Of a DNA stretch of 64,000 nt, positions 30,434 through 41,873 are shown in pieces. Position numbers and translations under genes: made by a program. The notes under the pieces were generated by a model. That model had not been told where the DNA came from. It saw nothing but the letters and a program-made list of their open reading frames with translations, and did no database searches. Every line of letters begins with the position of its first letter. Position 1 is the stretch's first letter. Location of the stretch: NCBI GenBank assembly GCA_002946415.1, contig NJPS01000048.1, positions 1,736,001 to 1,800,000 on the forward strand, given 5' to 3'. The DNA is from Rutstroemia sp. NJR-2017a BVV2 (Eukaryota > Ascomycota > Leotiomycetes > Helotiales > Rutstroemiaceae).

Positions 30434-33400
30434 TTATAACGGAGTTACTTGATAAACATTTGCAAAAAATTTCAATTGCTTCGTTCGTCGCAGCTTCCAA
30501 GGATCCAGATATAGCTTCATACCCATCCGAGCCCTGCCCAGACCAAAGACCCTAGCAATCAAATATACATCATCCGCGTCCTCCTCGCCATCTGATATCT
30601 CCATGCTCTCCATCCTCTCGAACTGCGCCTGGGAGCAGAAGAACGGATAATTCATGCTGCCCATGGTCGTCTTGACTTCAATGTGATACTTGGGCGTGCA
30701 CCCACGCCATGAGCTGCTCGCCAGATAGCCGGCCTGAATGAGGAGGGCTGTGAGCTCCCCTTCTTTGTCGGAGTACACGAGGTCGGTACTCTCTATCTCG
30801 TTGAGCTGGGTGATGGTTTCGCTGTACTGGTTGTTCACGGCAATCAGGTGCCGGATTCGAGAAATCCAGCAGCTTTCGTCGAAGCTGGTCAGCGCAAGAT
30901 TTTGTAATACTGTATACACCTGTTACAGTAGTTAGTCAGGAGCTGATTATGGCAGCTGTTACTTCATGAAAGCAGGATATGTGTATATGCAACTACTCAC
31001 AAACAGTTCTCCGATAGCGCCAATTTGACTAGTTACATTCCTAGACGAGGAAGATTTAACGGCAAGGCCATGATCGAAAGAGTCTTCAAAATCCTGCGAA
31101 GCTTCCGCGTAGCTTCCTAGGTTTGGCAAGGCACCTATATGATTCGCTTGCTGGACAGCGAAGTCAATGAGCTTTTGGAAGAGCTCTGGCTGCTCCACCG
31201 GCTCTACTGCTTCGTGAGGTGCATGCGAGTCCCGCCCTGGCGGTGTCCAAGACGCACCATTACTCTCGTGATTAGCATTCTCAGCGTGATAAATCATCTC
31301 GGGCTCAGAAGAAGAGCGCATACTACTTATTTCAGAGACAGAATCCACGGGCATAGCGAGAGAATCCATGGACGCAGTGGCAGAATCCGTGAGCGTAGTA
31401 GGTACAGGAGATCTCATCATAGAATTTTCGGGTTTTGTAACACCCAAAATCTCAATCACGCCGTCCTGCTCGAGAATTGTATCCACCACGACCAAGCTGG
31501 AAGCTGTGATGATGGCGCTGAGCTCGGTGCCTTTCCCTTGCACCCGCACACCAAGTTGCACCAGGAGCTGCAAGGGAAACTGTCGGAAGAGGCATACCTG
31601 CTGCTGCTCCTGATTTCGCGGGACGTACATCTTGAGCTGGTTACCGATTTTCTCGATATGGAAGAATGCATTATCCTTGTGCTGCTTTTGGAACACCGAC
31701 ACGGTGCGGAAAATCTTGTCACTGCTGAAGACCTCGAGGTTTTCTAGCAGTGAGAATATTTTCAAAGGTTCGGGTGCACCGAGATGTGCAGCGTATCTAC
31801 GATATTAGCCTTCTAAACAACTTGCGTTATCAAACGAGGGACAGCTCACCTCGTAATTGCGTAGGCTTTGCTCCTCAGATCTGCAGTCAGCAGCGAATCA
31901 GCCATTGCTTCTTCAACCTCTGTCTCTTCCGTCGCCGCATTAGATAGATATTTCTTCTCTAGGCCCAGTCCTAGAAGAAGCAATTTCACTGAATGAACCT
32001 CCTCGAGCGTAAATTCTAAGGTGTTGACCTTGTCGCGGAACATGCCTGCGTAGTCGGCGCGATCCACGATGGCAAACCTTTTGGTAGAGTCTAGCCATTC
32101 AATTTCTCCAGACAGCTTGCGAACGGGGAAGCATCTACAGTCCATTAGCTTAGCTTGCAAGGTTTCCACATTTGGATTCAAGGCACAGATGTTGAGCATT
32201 TCCTGGAGTATCGTTTCCTTATCCGGACTATCATATGACTTCTCTATCAGAGAAGCAATATGCATTGCTAGATTAGGCTTTGAGATTTTGAGGACATGAA
32301 GAAAGAATGATGCATGACCCTTATATGCAGTAGCAAGGGAGATTTTTCCTGGAAGCTGAATGTGGTCTTCTGCCCAAATGCAGCCCGTAGGAGGGTGCCA
32401 CAACCCTTTGGCCTTTTGGTAAATCAGCTTGCAATCCTCCATACGCTCCCTATGAAGATTAGATTCTAGATTCATTCCAAACAACAGGGAAGGAGGTTCT
32501 AAAGATAATTAAAAAAGTTCGAGCGCACCTGATCCGGTCTTTTTCTACGTTACTATCTTTCTCCGCCTCTACTAGCTCGTTCAGCTTGGTGTACAGCCGA
32601 TAAATGTTGGTCTCTTGCTCCTTGTTATCACCATAGCATCCAACACTTATTTCCTCCAGCATCGTTAAACAATCTGATATAGCAAGGTTACAGACCTGGA
32701 GGCTATTCACAAAAAGACCATAGAGTTGTTTGTAGTCGTCCAGGCTTTCAAGAACCGTGCTGCTTAAAAACCAGTCCGGGGCATTCCAGATGCAACAGAA
32801 AAGGTATTTCCATCGCCATATATCTGAAGATTTGGACTCGGGGATATATAACAGCTCTTCCTCGTTAAACACTTTCCTGGAGATAACGGCAATTAATATA
32901 ACACCGAAAAGAATAATATACCTTGGGGACTTACTTTAGAACCTTTACCTCCTCTTCGCTCGTGAATTTCTGCAGCTGCCTATATATCCTGAACACATAC
33001 TCTCGCTTTATATTTTCCTTCTGCTTCAATCTCCGGAGCAACGTAAGCCAAAAGCCTAGGTTTTCCTTGACGCCCACCCCAAAGTGCTCCAAGAAACTCC
33101 ATTTCACGGATTCGACCTCAGTCATCTGGCCCAGCTCTGCAAGGAAACAAAACTCTTGGCTTAAATCCAGCTCGGCAACAATTTTCCTAAGGCTAGGTAA
33201 AGGTAGAAAAGTAGTCTCGAGTTCTCTCTCCTTCTGGGCATCCAAGATTGGGACTTTCGTGGACCTGATCTCCTTGTCCCAGGCGCTCGACTTATTATAG
33301 TTGGTCCAATCATTCTGAAGAACCCCAAGCAGATATTGCGGTAGTTTTCTGCAGATATATAGCAACTCGGCCGACATCTTCAACTCGTGGCGATGGCGAA

Positions 33401-35722
33401 GCCGTGGGGTGATCATGATACCAGCACGCGACATGAGCCAATCCCGACCTGAGATGCCATTGCGCAGCCCCAGCTGTTCAAGAGCTTCGAAATACTTAGT
33501 TCGTGGAAATCTGATCTTCTTTTCAAGCTCACTCGGTATCTTGCTCCCGAGCAGTCTAAACATGGAGTAAGGGTGGTCTACTTCAGGGCAATACACCCAA
33601 GTTCCAGTCGCAACATCGCTCCAGAAAAAAGTTTCACCTTCGTCACAAGACAGGTAGATTTTGTATCCCGTAGTAGGCACTTTTACATTGTGCCAGAATA
33701 GAAACTTCATATGATGCGTCATTGTTATGGGAGAGAAACTGGCACCAGCTACATACCTTTGTTCGATCAAAGGAATGACCTGTTCCGGTCTACACTTCGA
33801 GACTCCCAAACCTATAAGTAAAGCCTCCAAGATTCTACTTTCCAGTGCATCGTTATGGACAAGGCTTAAGCTCAGGTCGCTCGGGATATCAATGCCATCA
33901 GAGGTCGGGAAAAAAAGGCTGGCATTGAGCGATCTGACCCATTCGCAATCCGAATGGGTCCGAATTTCGGATGTCTGCAACGGCACTATCTTCATTCGCT
34001 GAATCATGCTCTTTTGATCCGGGTCCTTAATTGACTTCAGAAGCAAGTTTGACATTGTAGTGCGCCAGGGATCTGAGAACTCAGCGGATCGCCACCAAGA
34101 ATCGTCCTCGCGGTCAATATCTTGGCTTAATCTGTCGAAGAAGTCTGGAGCAAGACGGAGGTCGAGCGTGCCGAGTTTTCGCAGAATAGGGAGATCTAGA
34201 GTTTTGTCGTATTCCTCTGAGATGTATGCGGTTTCGCCTTGCGTGAGATCCTGGAGCAGTGGTTGGTCTTCTTCATCTCGGTACTCCTGTGTTACAATTC
34301 TCAATTGCTTAGGTAAGCACCATCTAGCTTCGTCATCGTCGTCATCCTGGCTATGTCCATCACGGTTCTCTTGCTGAGACAAGAACAACTTTTGAGTTTT
34401 CAGCTTTTCGATGATGGATTTTTGTAACTCCCCCCAGTATTCGTGACCAATACTATCGGTCGGAATATACCTCACCCAGCTATACCGGAGCGTAGGATGG
34501 CTCAGGAAGCCATCTTTCCCTTGAGCTGCGTTTACAAACGCGCTGGAAATAGCCTTGCGCAGCTCGTTGTTCCATTCACATTGCTGGATATCTTCTCGGT
34601 TGGCTCCAGTGATAAAATCGGACTGAATAAGGAACTTATTTGAAAGTTAGCAATTAGCATACAAAATTGTTCTGAGACGAACCTTAAAAGTCTCCTTTCT
34701 CATGGGAAGATATGCAGATATCCACTGATTCTCGATCACTGGAACCTCTTTGAGGAGAGGAAACGCGAGAAGAACCTCTGCTTGGCTAATATTTCCTCGG
34801 GCACTATGCAGCGGCATGTCGTACACTTGTTGCTTTTTAACCCAAAATTCATACTCTGAAGAGGATTCTCCATCATCTTTCCGAATTATCACGCGATTCT
34901 TGGTAGGTGAACCATCAGTCGGCAGCACCGAGTACGAAATACGCCGACTGGCATGCTCGGGAACGTTAATATTCAGCGTGATCCGCTTCAGCTTTTTCAG
35001 AAAAAGCAGTATAGTCAAAGGCAAGTTGTGAAGGAACTCCTCCAATACCTGTTCCCGTTTGGACCGATCGCTAAAGTGCAAAATCATTTGCGTTTGAACT
35101 CCATCTCGGATGGGTAGATACGGCTCGTTCAGTGGTGTGACCATACCGAGCCCGCTATCGTCGTAGATGAAAGCAAATGAATATGGTTCGGATTGGATAT
35201 GAACTTTACGAGCGATCCGGAACACGGACTTGAAGCCAATACCTTTTTCACCAATAAACCCAATCTTGCTCCCCTTCGTGCTCTGGCCAAGTTTCGAAAT
35301 GGCTGCAATATTTTCCCTTGTGAAACCAACTTCATTCGACTCGATTTTGAGATATTCTTCCTGAAGCGTGAATTCTAGGAAGGGCTCCACGCCATCTGGA
35401 TAGCGGTTGTCATCGGCATTTTGGATCAGCTCATAAACAAACCGAGTGTCTTTGGAGTTGAGTTGTTCAGCCAATCTAAATCTGGGGTCAGTATGTTTGC
35501 TCTCTGAGTTTAGGTATCAACAAACAATTTAGCAGATCCAGCTAGTTGTTTCTGAAGGTTCTGGACGCTTCTAAACAATGTCGGTAGATTGCTTTCTAGA
35601 TACGCCAAGTCATCTGGGGTTACTCCTCCCCCATCGATTCTTATATCGTCTACTTCGTTACATGCCTTTTGTCGACGTTGGTCTACTTCGTCACAGGCGT
35701 TTTGTCGACGCCGTTCCATCAT
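30434..35722 (-). CDS. NO VEIN-like giant protein: HSP90-type ATPase plus C-terminal NOV (DUF3883) domain
   Basis: Seven exons are inferred on the minus strand (35526-35722, 34683-35481, 32935-34622, 32529-32876, 31850-32449, 31001-31796, 30434-30919), giving 1637 residues with every junction in phase. After an N-terminal helical region, residues about 70-250 form a sacsin/NOV-type ATP-binding domain: FVYELIQNADDN (Asn/Asp box), ESNEVGFTRENI, SKLGQSTK and the glycine-rich lid IGEKGIGFKSVF. A long unrecognised middle (about 1100 residues) follows. The end carries the NOV domain: GAIGELFVYTVL and HIEVKTTMGSMNYPFFCSQAQF. IEVKTT is an ExK signature like that of restriction-type nuclease folds. 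Plant NO VEIN is a nuclear protein needed for development; fungal members are uncharacterised as far as I know. The first ATG of two adjacent ones was chosen; either is possible. Confidence 0.9.
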
Positions 35723-36429
35723 GATATTTCTTAAACGAAGCGGGAAATATTTCAATTGACAAAATAAATCAAACGTGGCACAAACAATGATGAAAGCACG
35801 CTAATATATGGATAGGTGACCTGCAATTGACTGTTTAACAAGAGCTACCCATCACAAGAAGGACATTTCACTCGAATAATGTATGTTTTCCACATCGAGC
35901 AACGAACAGAACCCCTAGGTGTTTCAGAAGCGGAAGGTGTCATGCAGGGGGGAGGCAGAAGTAAGAGATGCTGTGCCGTCGCCGAATACCCAAAACATAA
36001 CAAAACATGACCAAACTAAGAAACTCCTTTGTTGCCGCCCTTTCTTGTACTATTATCTTCCCTAAATAATAGCAAAGAATAACTAGTTCAACAATTAATT
36101 CTCTATTTCAACTGTTTGTAAACCCTAGAAAGCCGGGGTTTTGTACTATATCAAAACCCCTGGATATTCTGGAAGGTAATCTTACAACTATTCAGGGGGG
36201 GATAATATCCTAGTATTTGACTCAGCCACGCACCCCGGTTCTGCAGTTTGTCGTCTCAAAACGATACCAAATTTTGCTCTAACAGTACAGCCAGCAGAGA
36301 CAGAGTACTATTTGTAAATTTATACTATTCCCCCACCTCCGGTTCAATCAAGTAAACCAGGATTTTTGACTAGGTGCCTTTTACATTACTCAACAACACT
36401 TCTTTTCTACAGATATTAATCTTGCTTAT
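35723..36429. other. AT-rich gap upstream of the NOV-like gene
   Basis: A likely promoter near 35723-36000, then AT-rich sequence with short poly-A/T stretches and no open frame of note. Confidence 0.5.
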
Positions 36430-36690
36430 TTAAATTAGACGTTTCGAACTCTTTTTATAAATCTCCAACCGGTAGGTACCTTCTATCAGCGCGTGAGCGA
36501 AGGCAGATCGCGAGAAAGCCTGGTGAAGAGACGTGATACATGCCAGTCTTCCAATACGCATTGACTCCGGATGGAGTTCCTTATAACAATGCGCAATCTG
36601 CTCACCGGCAGCGTTTGGTGTGTCTGGTCCACAGAATGCTTCGACGACGTAATCTTTAATCTTAGGCACTCTCGGCATACAGCGCATCAA
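36430..36690 (-). CDS. Orphan 86-codon ORF, possible gene fragment
   Basis: The frame encodes a plausible globular segment (KIKDYVVEAFCGPDTPNAAG, then ELHPESMRIGRLACITSLHQAFSRSAFAHALIEG). No family is recognised. It lies between AT-rich stretches, and a second minus-strand frame just upstream (36687-37022) could be a former 5' exon, but I see no convincing splice junction. Treat as a fragment or chance frame. Confidence 0.25.
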   Translation of the reverse strand: MMRCMPRVPKIKDYVVEAFCGPDTPNAAGEQIAHCYKELHPESMRIGRLACITSLHQAFSRSAFAHALIEGTYRLEIYKKSSKRLI

Positions 36691-38262
36691 CGTAGGGAGG
36701 GGCGCCCACCGAGATCATTTCTCGACACGTAATTCACCCGCGGCGCAGCTAGGCAACGGCCAGCTGAGTCGTTCTGATGCATTTCTTCGATTGGCCAGGT
36801 CGCGATGCACGAGAGCAGTTCTAAGGTAGATCCTCCAATTGTCACAATCACCGAAGGACCACGGTGTGAAGGTTGTGATCTGGTGCGATAGCGAGAATAT
36901 AGTCGAGCTGCTGCTCGGGGTCGTATCTCAACCAATCCAACCAACTCGAATGGGACTATCGCTGTCACAGGTACTTGAAAGCGTCGAATCCCAGAGTAGA
37001 AGATCGCAGATGCTGGCTGCAAAAAAGCTGTATCATCGCTCTCAGCTGCGGCGAGGCCGAGAAAGGGGCCGTTCGGAACGAGTCTGTTAGGTCAGGGGCC
37101 ACCGGCGCATAACGAGACTAAGTGACCGCCAGAGTAGTGTTGAGAAAGGAAGAAAAGGGGATGATGGTCGAGAAACGGGGAGGAACGCGAGCTTTATAAA
37201 CGTTGAAAACGGCGGCTAGTTCTTATAATCGAAATTATTTTAGTGTTACGTCGTGCCTCCAGGAGTCACGTGGAGGTGGTCTGGACGTGGGTTTGTATTG
37301 GTAAACAACAAGTAGGCAATTGAAATCGGACTGGCAGTAGTAACTAAGTAATGGAATTACTATTTGAGTTGAGCACGAAGCTCTATATACTAAGGAAATC
37401 CATCCGCTTATATAGACCTTCGTTTCCTACTGTTCCAGCTGTTCCAGTTGCTGCAGTCGCACTGGAACGACTGGAACCGCTGGTCATCACATGTCCCGAT
37501 GACTAAGGGTTCTACTACGGTCGACCGACCATTGAGCCTAAGGTCCCTCTAGTCACATGTTCGGCATCAGTCGTAACAACGAATTCCGTTACTTGTTCAT
37601 CTGAGAGCGAGTTATTATCCCACCTCTCTACAATTTCATACCAGATTATCGTCCCATTCCCGCATATCCAAGATGTTGTTCATATCGCAAACATAACCGT
37701 CGCCCCTCTTGGACACCTCCCAGTCACAATGATGAAAGACCAAAAGAAAATAAAGACTGTGGGCCAGAAAGAAGGCAGGATATCAGATTCCTAGCATATC
37801 AATCCACATCGCCTCCCTCAACCTCCCATACTGATATCGAAAGCATTTTAGGCCGCCCCGCACTACCGCCTAACACATAAAAGACCGCATTCACATCTCC
37901 AGACGCATACTGCTATGCGGCACAAGCAGTCCCTCATCATGAGCTAAAATCGTTTCCACTACAACTATTCGCCCTCTGTGCATTCAAAATCTCCTCGCAG
38001 CAGCATTGGCCCTTAAAAAATCCAACCCCTTGCTTCTAAAGCATCTATTCTTCTCGGCTATACTACTCTTTCTAATGCGTCCCTTTCTAAACCGTAACGT
38101 GTGTTATTCTTCTAATCTTCGTCTCGGCTCGGGCGAAAGTGTCTAACCGGCAATAGCTAGGACAAATCTGACACAGTTCTTGCTCGATCATCTTGGGTCG
38201 ATTGGTTCCGAATGCTCTGCTCGTTGTCCTTTTGAGATGGTTTTGTTTGATTGTTCTCGTTT
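36691..38262. other. Intergenic region with one inverted repeat
   Basis: No convincing gene. Open frames at 36687-37022 and 36839-37090 lie on opposite strands of the same stretch and lack recognisable content. An inverted repeat lies at 37432-37477. From 37600 the sequence is A/C/T-rich. Confidence 0.45.
37432..37477. repeat. Imperfect inverted repeat, 16-bp arms
   Basis: GTTCCAGCTGTTCCAG and CTGGAACGACTGGAAC are reverse complements with two mismatches, around a 14-base loop. Each arm itself contains two TTCCAG half-sites. Non-coding context. Confidence 0.85.
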
Positions 38263-39097
38263 TTATGAGCGGCGCTTGCGCTTGCGTTTGCGCTTGGGTT
38301 GGGTGGGTCGTGAGAGACTGACGTTGGTTTCTGGCATGTCGATGCTGTTTTCGTTTGCTGGGGCAGCACGTCGCGAGGCACTGTCATATACTATTACAGT
38401 GTCTCCCAGGTCTTCCATCTTCTCATCAACTATCTTCTCAGGATTCATCTCCTCGACAGCTATCTCCTCAACGGCTATCTTCTCAACAGCTATCTCCTCA
38501 TCATTCCTTTCCTCAGAATCCATATCCCCATCATCTATCTCTTCCTTCGCTACGTCAAGGCTCTCCTCCTCATCAACTAACCGCTGCACGTAACATTTTC
38601 CTGGTCCCCTATGTTGTAGGTCGATCTCCTTCACCAGTTCTCTAGGGGTAGTGTTCGGGTTTTCTCTGGCAGCTTTCATGACAAGCTTCAAAAAATCACT
38701 CTGCCCGGTCACTACGTCGTCATCGATATAAATACGACCCCTTTCCAGTATTGCTGCGCCGTTAACTTCAATTTCCGTTCCTCCTATCTCAAAGGTACGC
38801 CGATCTGGGATTAGCTGTTCCTTGTTTGTTAGCACGGACTAGAATGGTAGTATATGGAAGATCATGAGCTGGCAAACGAAGAATCGTGTAAGAGCAAGGC
38901 GCCTTGGTTAACGCAAGTGTTTACAATGGAATGGAGCAACCTACAGAGACCATATCATCGCTGATACTGTCATAAACCCACTCTGTAGGCGGAGAGGATT
39001 TGGGGAGTGGCCTTCTGAAGATTTCGTTGGCAGGGAGAAAACTACCTGAGGTGCTGGCGGAGGCTGCCCGGTTCTTCTTGTGCTTGGAGGAACTCAT
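38263..39097 (-). CDS. Small uncharacterised protein with basic C-terminal tail
   Basis: Two exons are inferred (38945-39097 and 38263-38838), giving 242 residues. The ATG at 39097 was preferred over earlier ATGs because it directly precedes a charged start (MSSSKHKKNR) and the sequence upstream looks like a leader. Residues 50-130 look folded (ERGRIYIDDDVVTGQSDFLK, then KYIDLQ-like ELVKEIDLQHRGPGKCYVQRLV). They are followed by degenerate acidic repeats of the IAVEE type, and the protein ends in a run of alternating Lys and Arg (KRKRKRKRR), a likely nuclear localisation signal. No family recognised. Nuclear location is inference. Confidence 0.65.
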
Positions 39098-39594
39098 GGA
39101 GCAAGAGTAGCAACGGCCGTTTGATAGTATAATGAATTTTGTGGTTGAGCCAGTGAGAGGAAAGGATACAAATTCATGAATCTTTCTTTTTGTTGATGGG
39201 ATGAAATGGACGACTTGTAGAACCAAGAACTGAAGTGGTCTTGCTGAACGGAGTTGTTTCGATTTGAGAAATTGGTGAAAAATACGTGGGAGCACCTGTG
39301 TTGGTTTACTAGATATTGCAGAACAAAAGTTCAAGCTGGACTGCGAAGTTATCAATGAAGATATACCTGCAGTCCCTTCGCCAGAAGCACGTGCCTCGAA
39401 CGCAAACGGATCGCGACCTTGTGACACAGAGCTTCTCCACATATTATGCACATAGCCGGTCTAGCTTCTGGAATATGCAGTGCATCTCAAAACCAATGGT
39501 CCAATGTTCAACACGGTAAACGAATGGTAAGGCTGTGAACAGCTGAAGCGATCGTTCCAAACCCAAGAAGTCGTTTCTACCGTGTACGAGCAGG
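39098..39594. other. Intergenic gap
   Basis: Leader of the small basic-tailed protein gene and 3' flank of the Zn2Cys6 regulator. Open frames extend into it but have no recognisable content. Confidence 0.45.
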
Positions 39595-41301
39595 TTACGA
39601 ACTCTGATAAAGAGAGAAATCTTCACTCATCAGCGCATCTGGAAAATTAGGATCGAGCAGAGCATCCCAGTTGATGTTAACCTCCTGCTCTACCACACCG
39701 TTGACTCCATCGGCATTCTCTAGAAACCCCAGCTCGCGCCGCTTCTTCGCCATTGAGTCTCTCAGCAAGACCTTCGCCGTGTCAAAGGCTTCAGTGGCCA
39801 GGTAAGTATCTACAATTCGAACGATATTCTCAAAGATGTTCAAGACCCATGATACATGCGACAAGCTTTCACTGGTATCTATGGCTAGGAGCACACATAT
39901 ATACTGGAATGTTGTACTGAGAATGTTGAACCATGGGTGGTGAGCAAGTGCGAATGTATTAGCTGCTTCGACGGCTCTATTTCCAATGCTAATAATGGCC
40001 TGGATTGCTTCTTTCTCGAGCCCTTGTCTTAAGAGTCGTAATCGTCGATAGAAACAAAAGCACACGTCAGCTTTGGACATTGAGATGAATGGATGGTCGT
40101 CTGGTATTTGTGATAGTTTCTCCAGGCCTGCTGCTAGCTCCTCTTTGTGGGTGGTGGAACTGACGATCATGTTGTCTCGGGGTATCAACTGAGCTATCTG
40201 AATGTGTACAGCAGTGAAGTCACCCGGACTGCTCTTGATAGGCTTGCAGGTGATGCTGTTCAGAATTACTGCACTTCTTCCATATTCGTAAGAAATGATT
40301 GTGTGGATTGACCAAGTCATCCAAAATGTTCGCCTCGCTCGTTCTACCTCTGCTTCGTCTATTCGCTTAGTTTGACCTTCAGCATCCGTAGTAAGAAGGA
40401 CAGATTGGACTTCTTGGTGTAGTCCAGTAGCCTCCGCTAGGTGCAACGATATGCAGCTTGCGAGCCACGCCACGTGAGGCCTAGAAGATAGCCGGAGATA
40501 CAGGGTCCTGAGACTCCACGCATTGATTTGATCAATAGAAGGAAAGCGACCAAATGTTGGGTCTTCTAGCACAGTTTTGACATGTTGGACGATGTCTAGC
40601 TCACGTGGGTGGCCATTGCGAAAGGCAAAAAACGAGCCAAGCGCCACGACTCCTCCTATAAGAGCACCGAAAACCAAGTCTCTACCAGGACTATTCCAAT
40701 ACTCTTCCGCTCGCTGCATGAAGTAAGGCCAATCGAGAAACCCGAATGGGGGTTGCACGGTGCGATTATAGATATCCGAGTATCGATTGAAATCGTCTCG
40801 TGATATGAGGTGGGAAAGATCGGTATGAGCCGCAGGTGCTTCTTCTGGTCTGATACCACAATTCCATGCGAAAGAGTGCAGAGGGGGTGGATTCGCGGAC
40901 TGGAACTCCACACCAAGACTTCTAGGGAACGCGACAGCTGAGTGTTGGCTCATGTACCTAGATTTCAACGGGTCAAGAATCCCGTGATCAGCGAGGGTTC
41001 GCGGTGATGTAGAAGACGGGCTGTCAATGGTGGTCTTCTGACGTTTCCTCGCATGAGGGAAAATGGCGTCCTCAGTCATATGGGTGGGGCTTGGTAATGG
41101 TGTACGGAGAGCAGCAGAGGTTGAGACCTTCGGATTTTCCAAGTAGCGGCATTCGTAGCCATAACGAGTGCACATTGAGCACGGGAATTCCACATCACAT
41201 TTCCGCTTTCGCTGCCGGCAGGGAACGCAAGCTTTGCGCGCTCGTTGACGACCCTGCACTGGGCGGTCTGGCGCTGGGGATGCTGCAGAATTGGATGCCA
41301 T
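39595..41301 (-). CDS. Zn2Cys6 fungal transcription factor
   Basis: An intronless frame of 568 residues. The DNA-binding cluster is CVPCRQRKRKCDVEFPCSMCTRYGYEC, here split as C25-x2-C-x6-C, then C-x2-C-x6-C, the canonical binuclear zinc cluster, followed by a basic linker with KR-rich patch ARKRQKT. The middle and C-terminal parts match the fungal transcription factor regulatory domain, with LRTLYLRLSSRPHVAWLASCISLHLAEATGLH, ERARRTFWMTWSIHTIISYEYGRSAVI and a helical end. It is expected to be a nuclear pathway-specific regulator binding CGG-type half-sites. The next gene upstream on the same strand is an MFS exporter, a possible target. I cannot name the pathway. Confidence 0.93.
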   Translation of the reverse strand: MASNSAASPAPDRPVQGRQRARKACVPCRQRKRKCDVEFPCSMCTRYGYECRYLENPKVSTSAALRTPLPSPTHMTEDAIFPHARKRQKTTIDSPSSTSPRTLADHGILDPLKSRYMSQHSAVAFPRSLGVEFQSANPPPLHSFAWNCGIRPEEAPAAHTDLSHLISRDDFNRYSDIYNRTVQPPFGFLDWPYFMQRAEEYWNSPGRDLVFGALIGGVVALGSFFAFRNGHPRELDIVQHVKTVLEDPTFGRFPSIDQINAWSLRTLYLRLSSRPHVAWLASCISLHLAEATGLHQEVQSVLLTTDAEGQTKRIDEAEVERARRTFWMTWSIHTIISYEYGRSAVILNSITCKPIKSSPGDFTAVHIQIAQLIPRDNMIVSSTTHKEELAAGLEKLSQIPDDHPFISMSKADVCFCFYRRLRLLRQGLEKEAIQAIISIGNRAVEAANTFALAHHPWFNILSTTFQYICVLLAIDTSESLSHVSWVLNIFENIVRIVDTYLATEAFDTAKVLLRDSMAKKRRELGFLENADGVNGVVEQEVNINWDALLDPNFPDALMSEDFSLYQSS

Positions 41302-41873
41302 TCTGCGTTGTCAGCGATCTATCACATCGAGTAGAAGATCCCAACTTTGATGTAGATCGAGAAGATGCTGTCTTTTGTCCTGTAGATGTCGATAATTAGG
41401 TGGGGCTGGAGTGAAGAAGGATGTTTATCTAAGCTACTGTATGACCGGGATTCGTTAGTGCGCAAATGAGTAATATACGTAGGGGAGCTTATTGAGATTA
41501 CCGATGGTGAACTATTCATTGCCTGGTTTTATTCTTGTCCTCGTAGAAGTACAAAAGTCTCCATGCTTCCTGCCACCAATTTCAAATTTATACTCATTCT
41601 CTCGTTCATATCCGGTGGAGCGGACCTGTGGAGTCGTTAAAAGGCTGTTGTTCCGGTTGGCTACTAGATACAGTAGGCTCATCTAGACTGCATATTCACT
41701 ACAAGGCGACATAAACCCAGCAGGGTTCAACGCATTTTTATTTGTTCAATGTCAGGTCGTCGTATTTCTACATTTAACTCATTGTATAACCTGCTGATGC
41801 TGCAGCACAAAAATCTAAACTTCTAGGGTATCTATCTTGATCGTTTTTCCAAAAAACAAATAAAATAGCAGAA
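41302..41873. other. Intergenic gap between regulator and transporter
   Basis: Promoter of the Zn2Cys6 gene and 3' flank of the MFS gene. Short frames in it have no recognisable content. Confidence 0.5.

Noticed and set aside
36687..37090. Opposing open frames on both strands
   Set aside because: Neither has a recognisable motif or splice partner; composition does not favour either.
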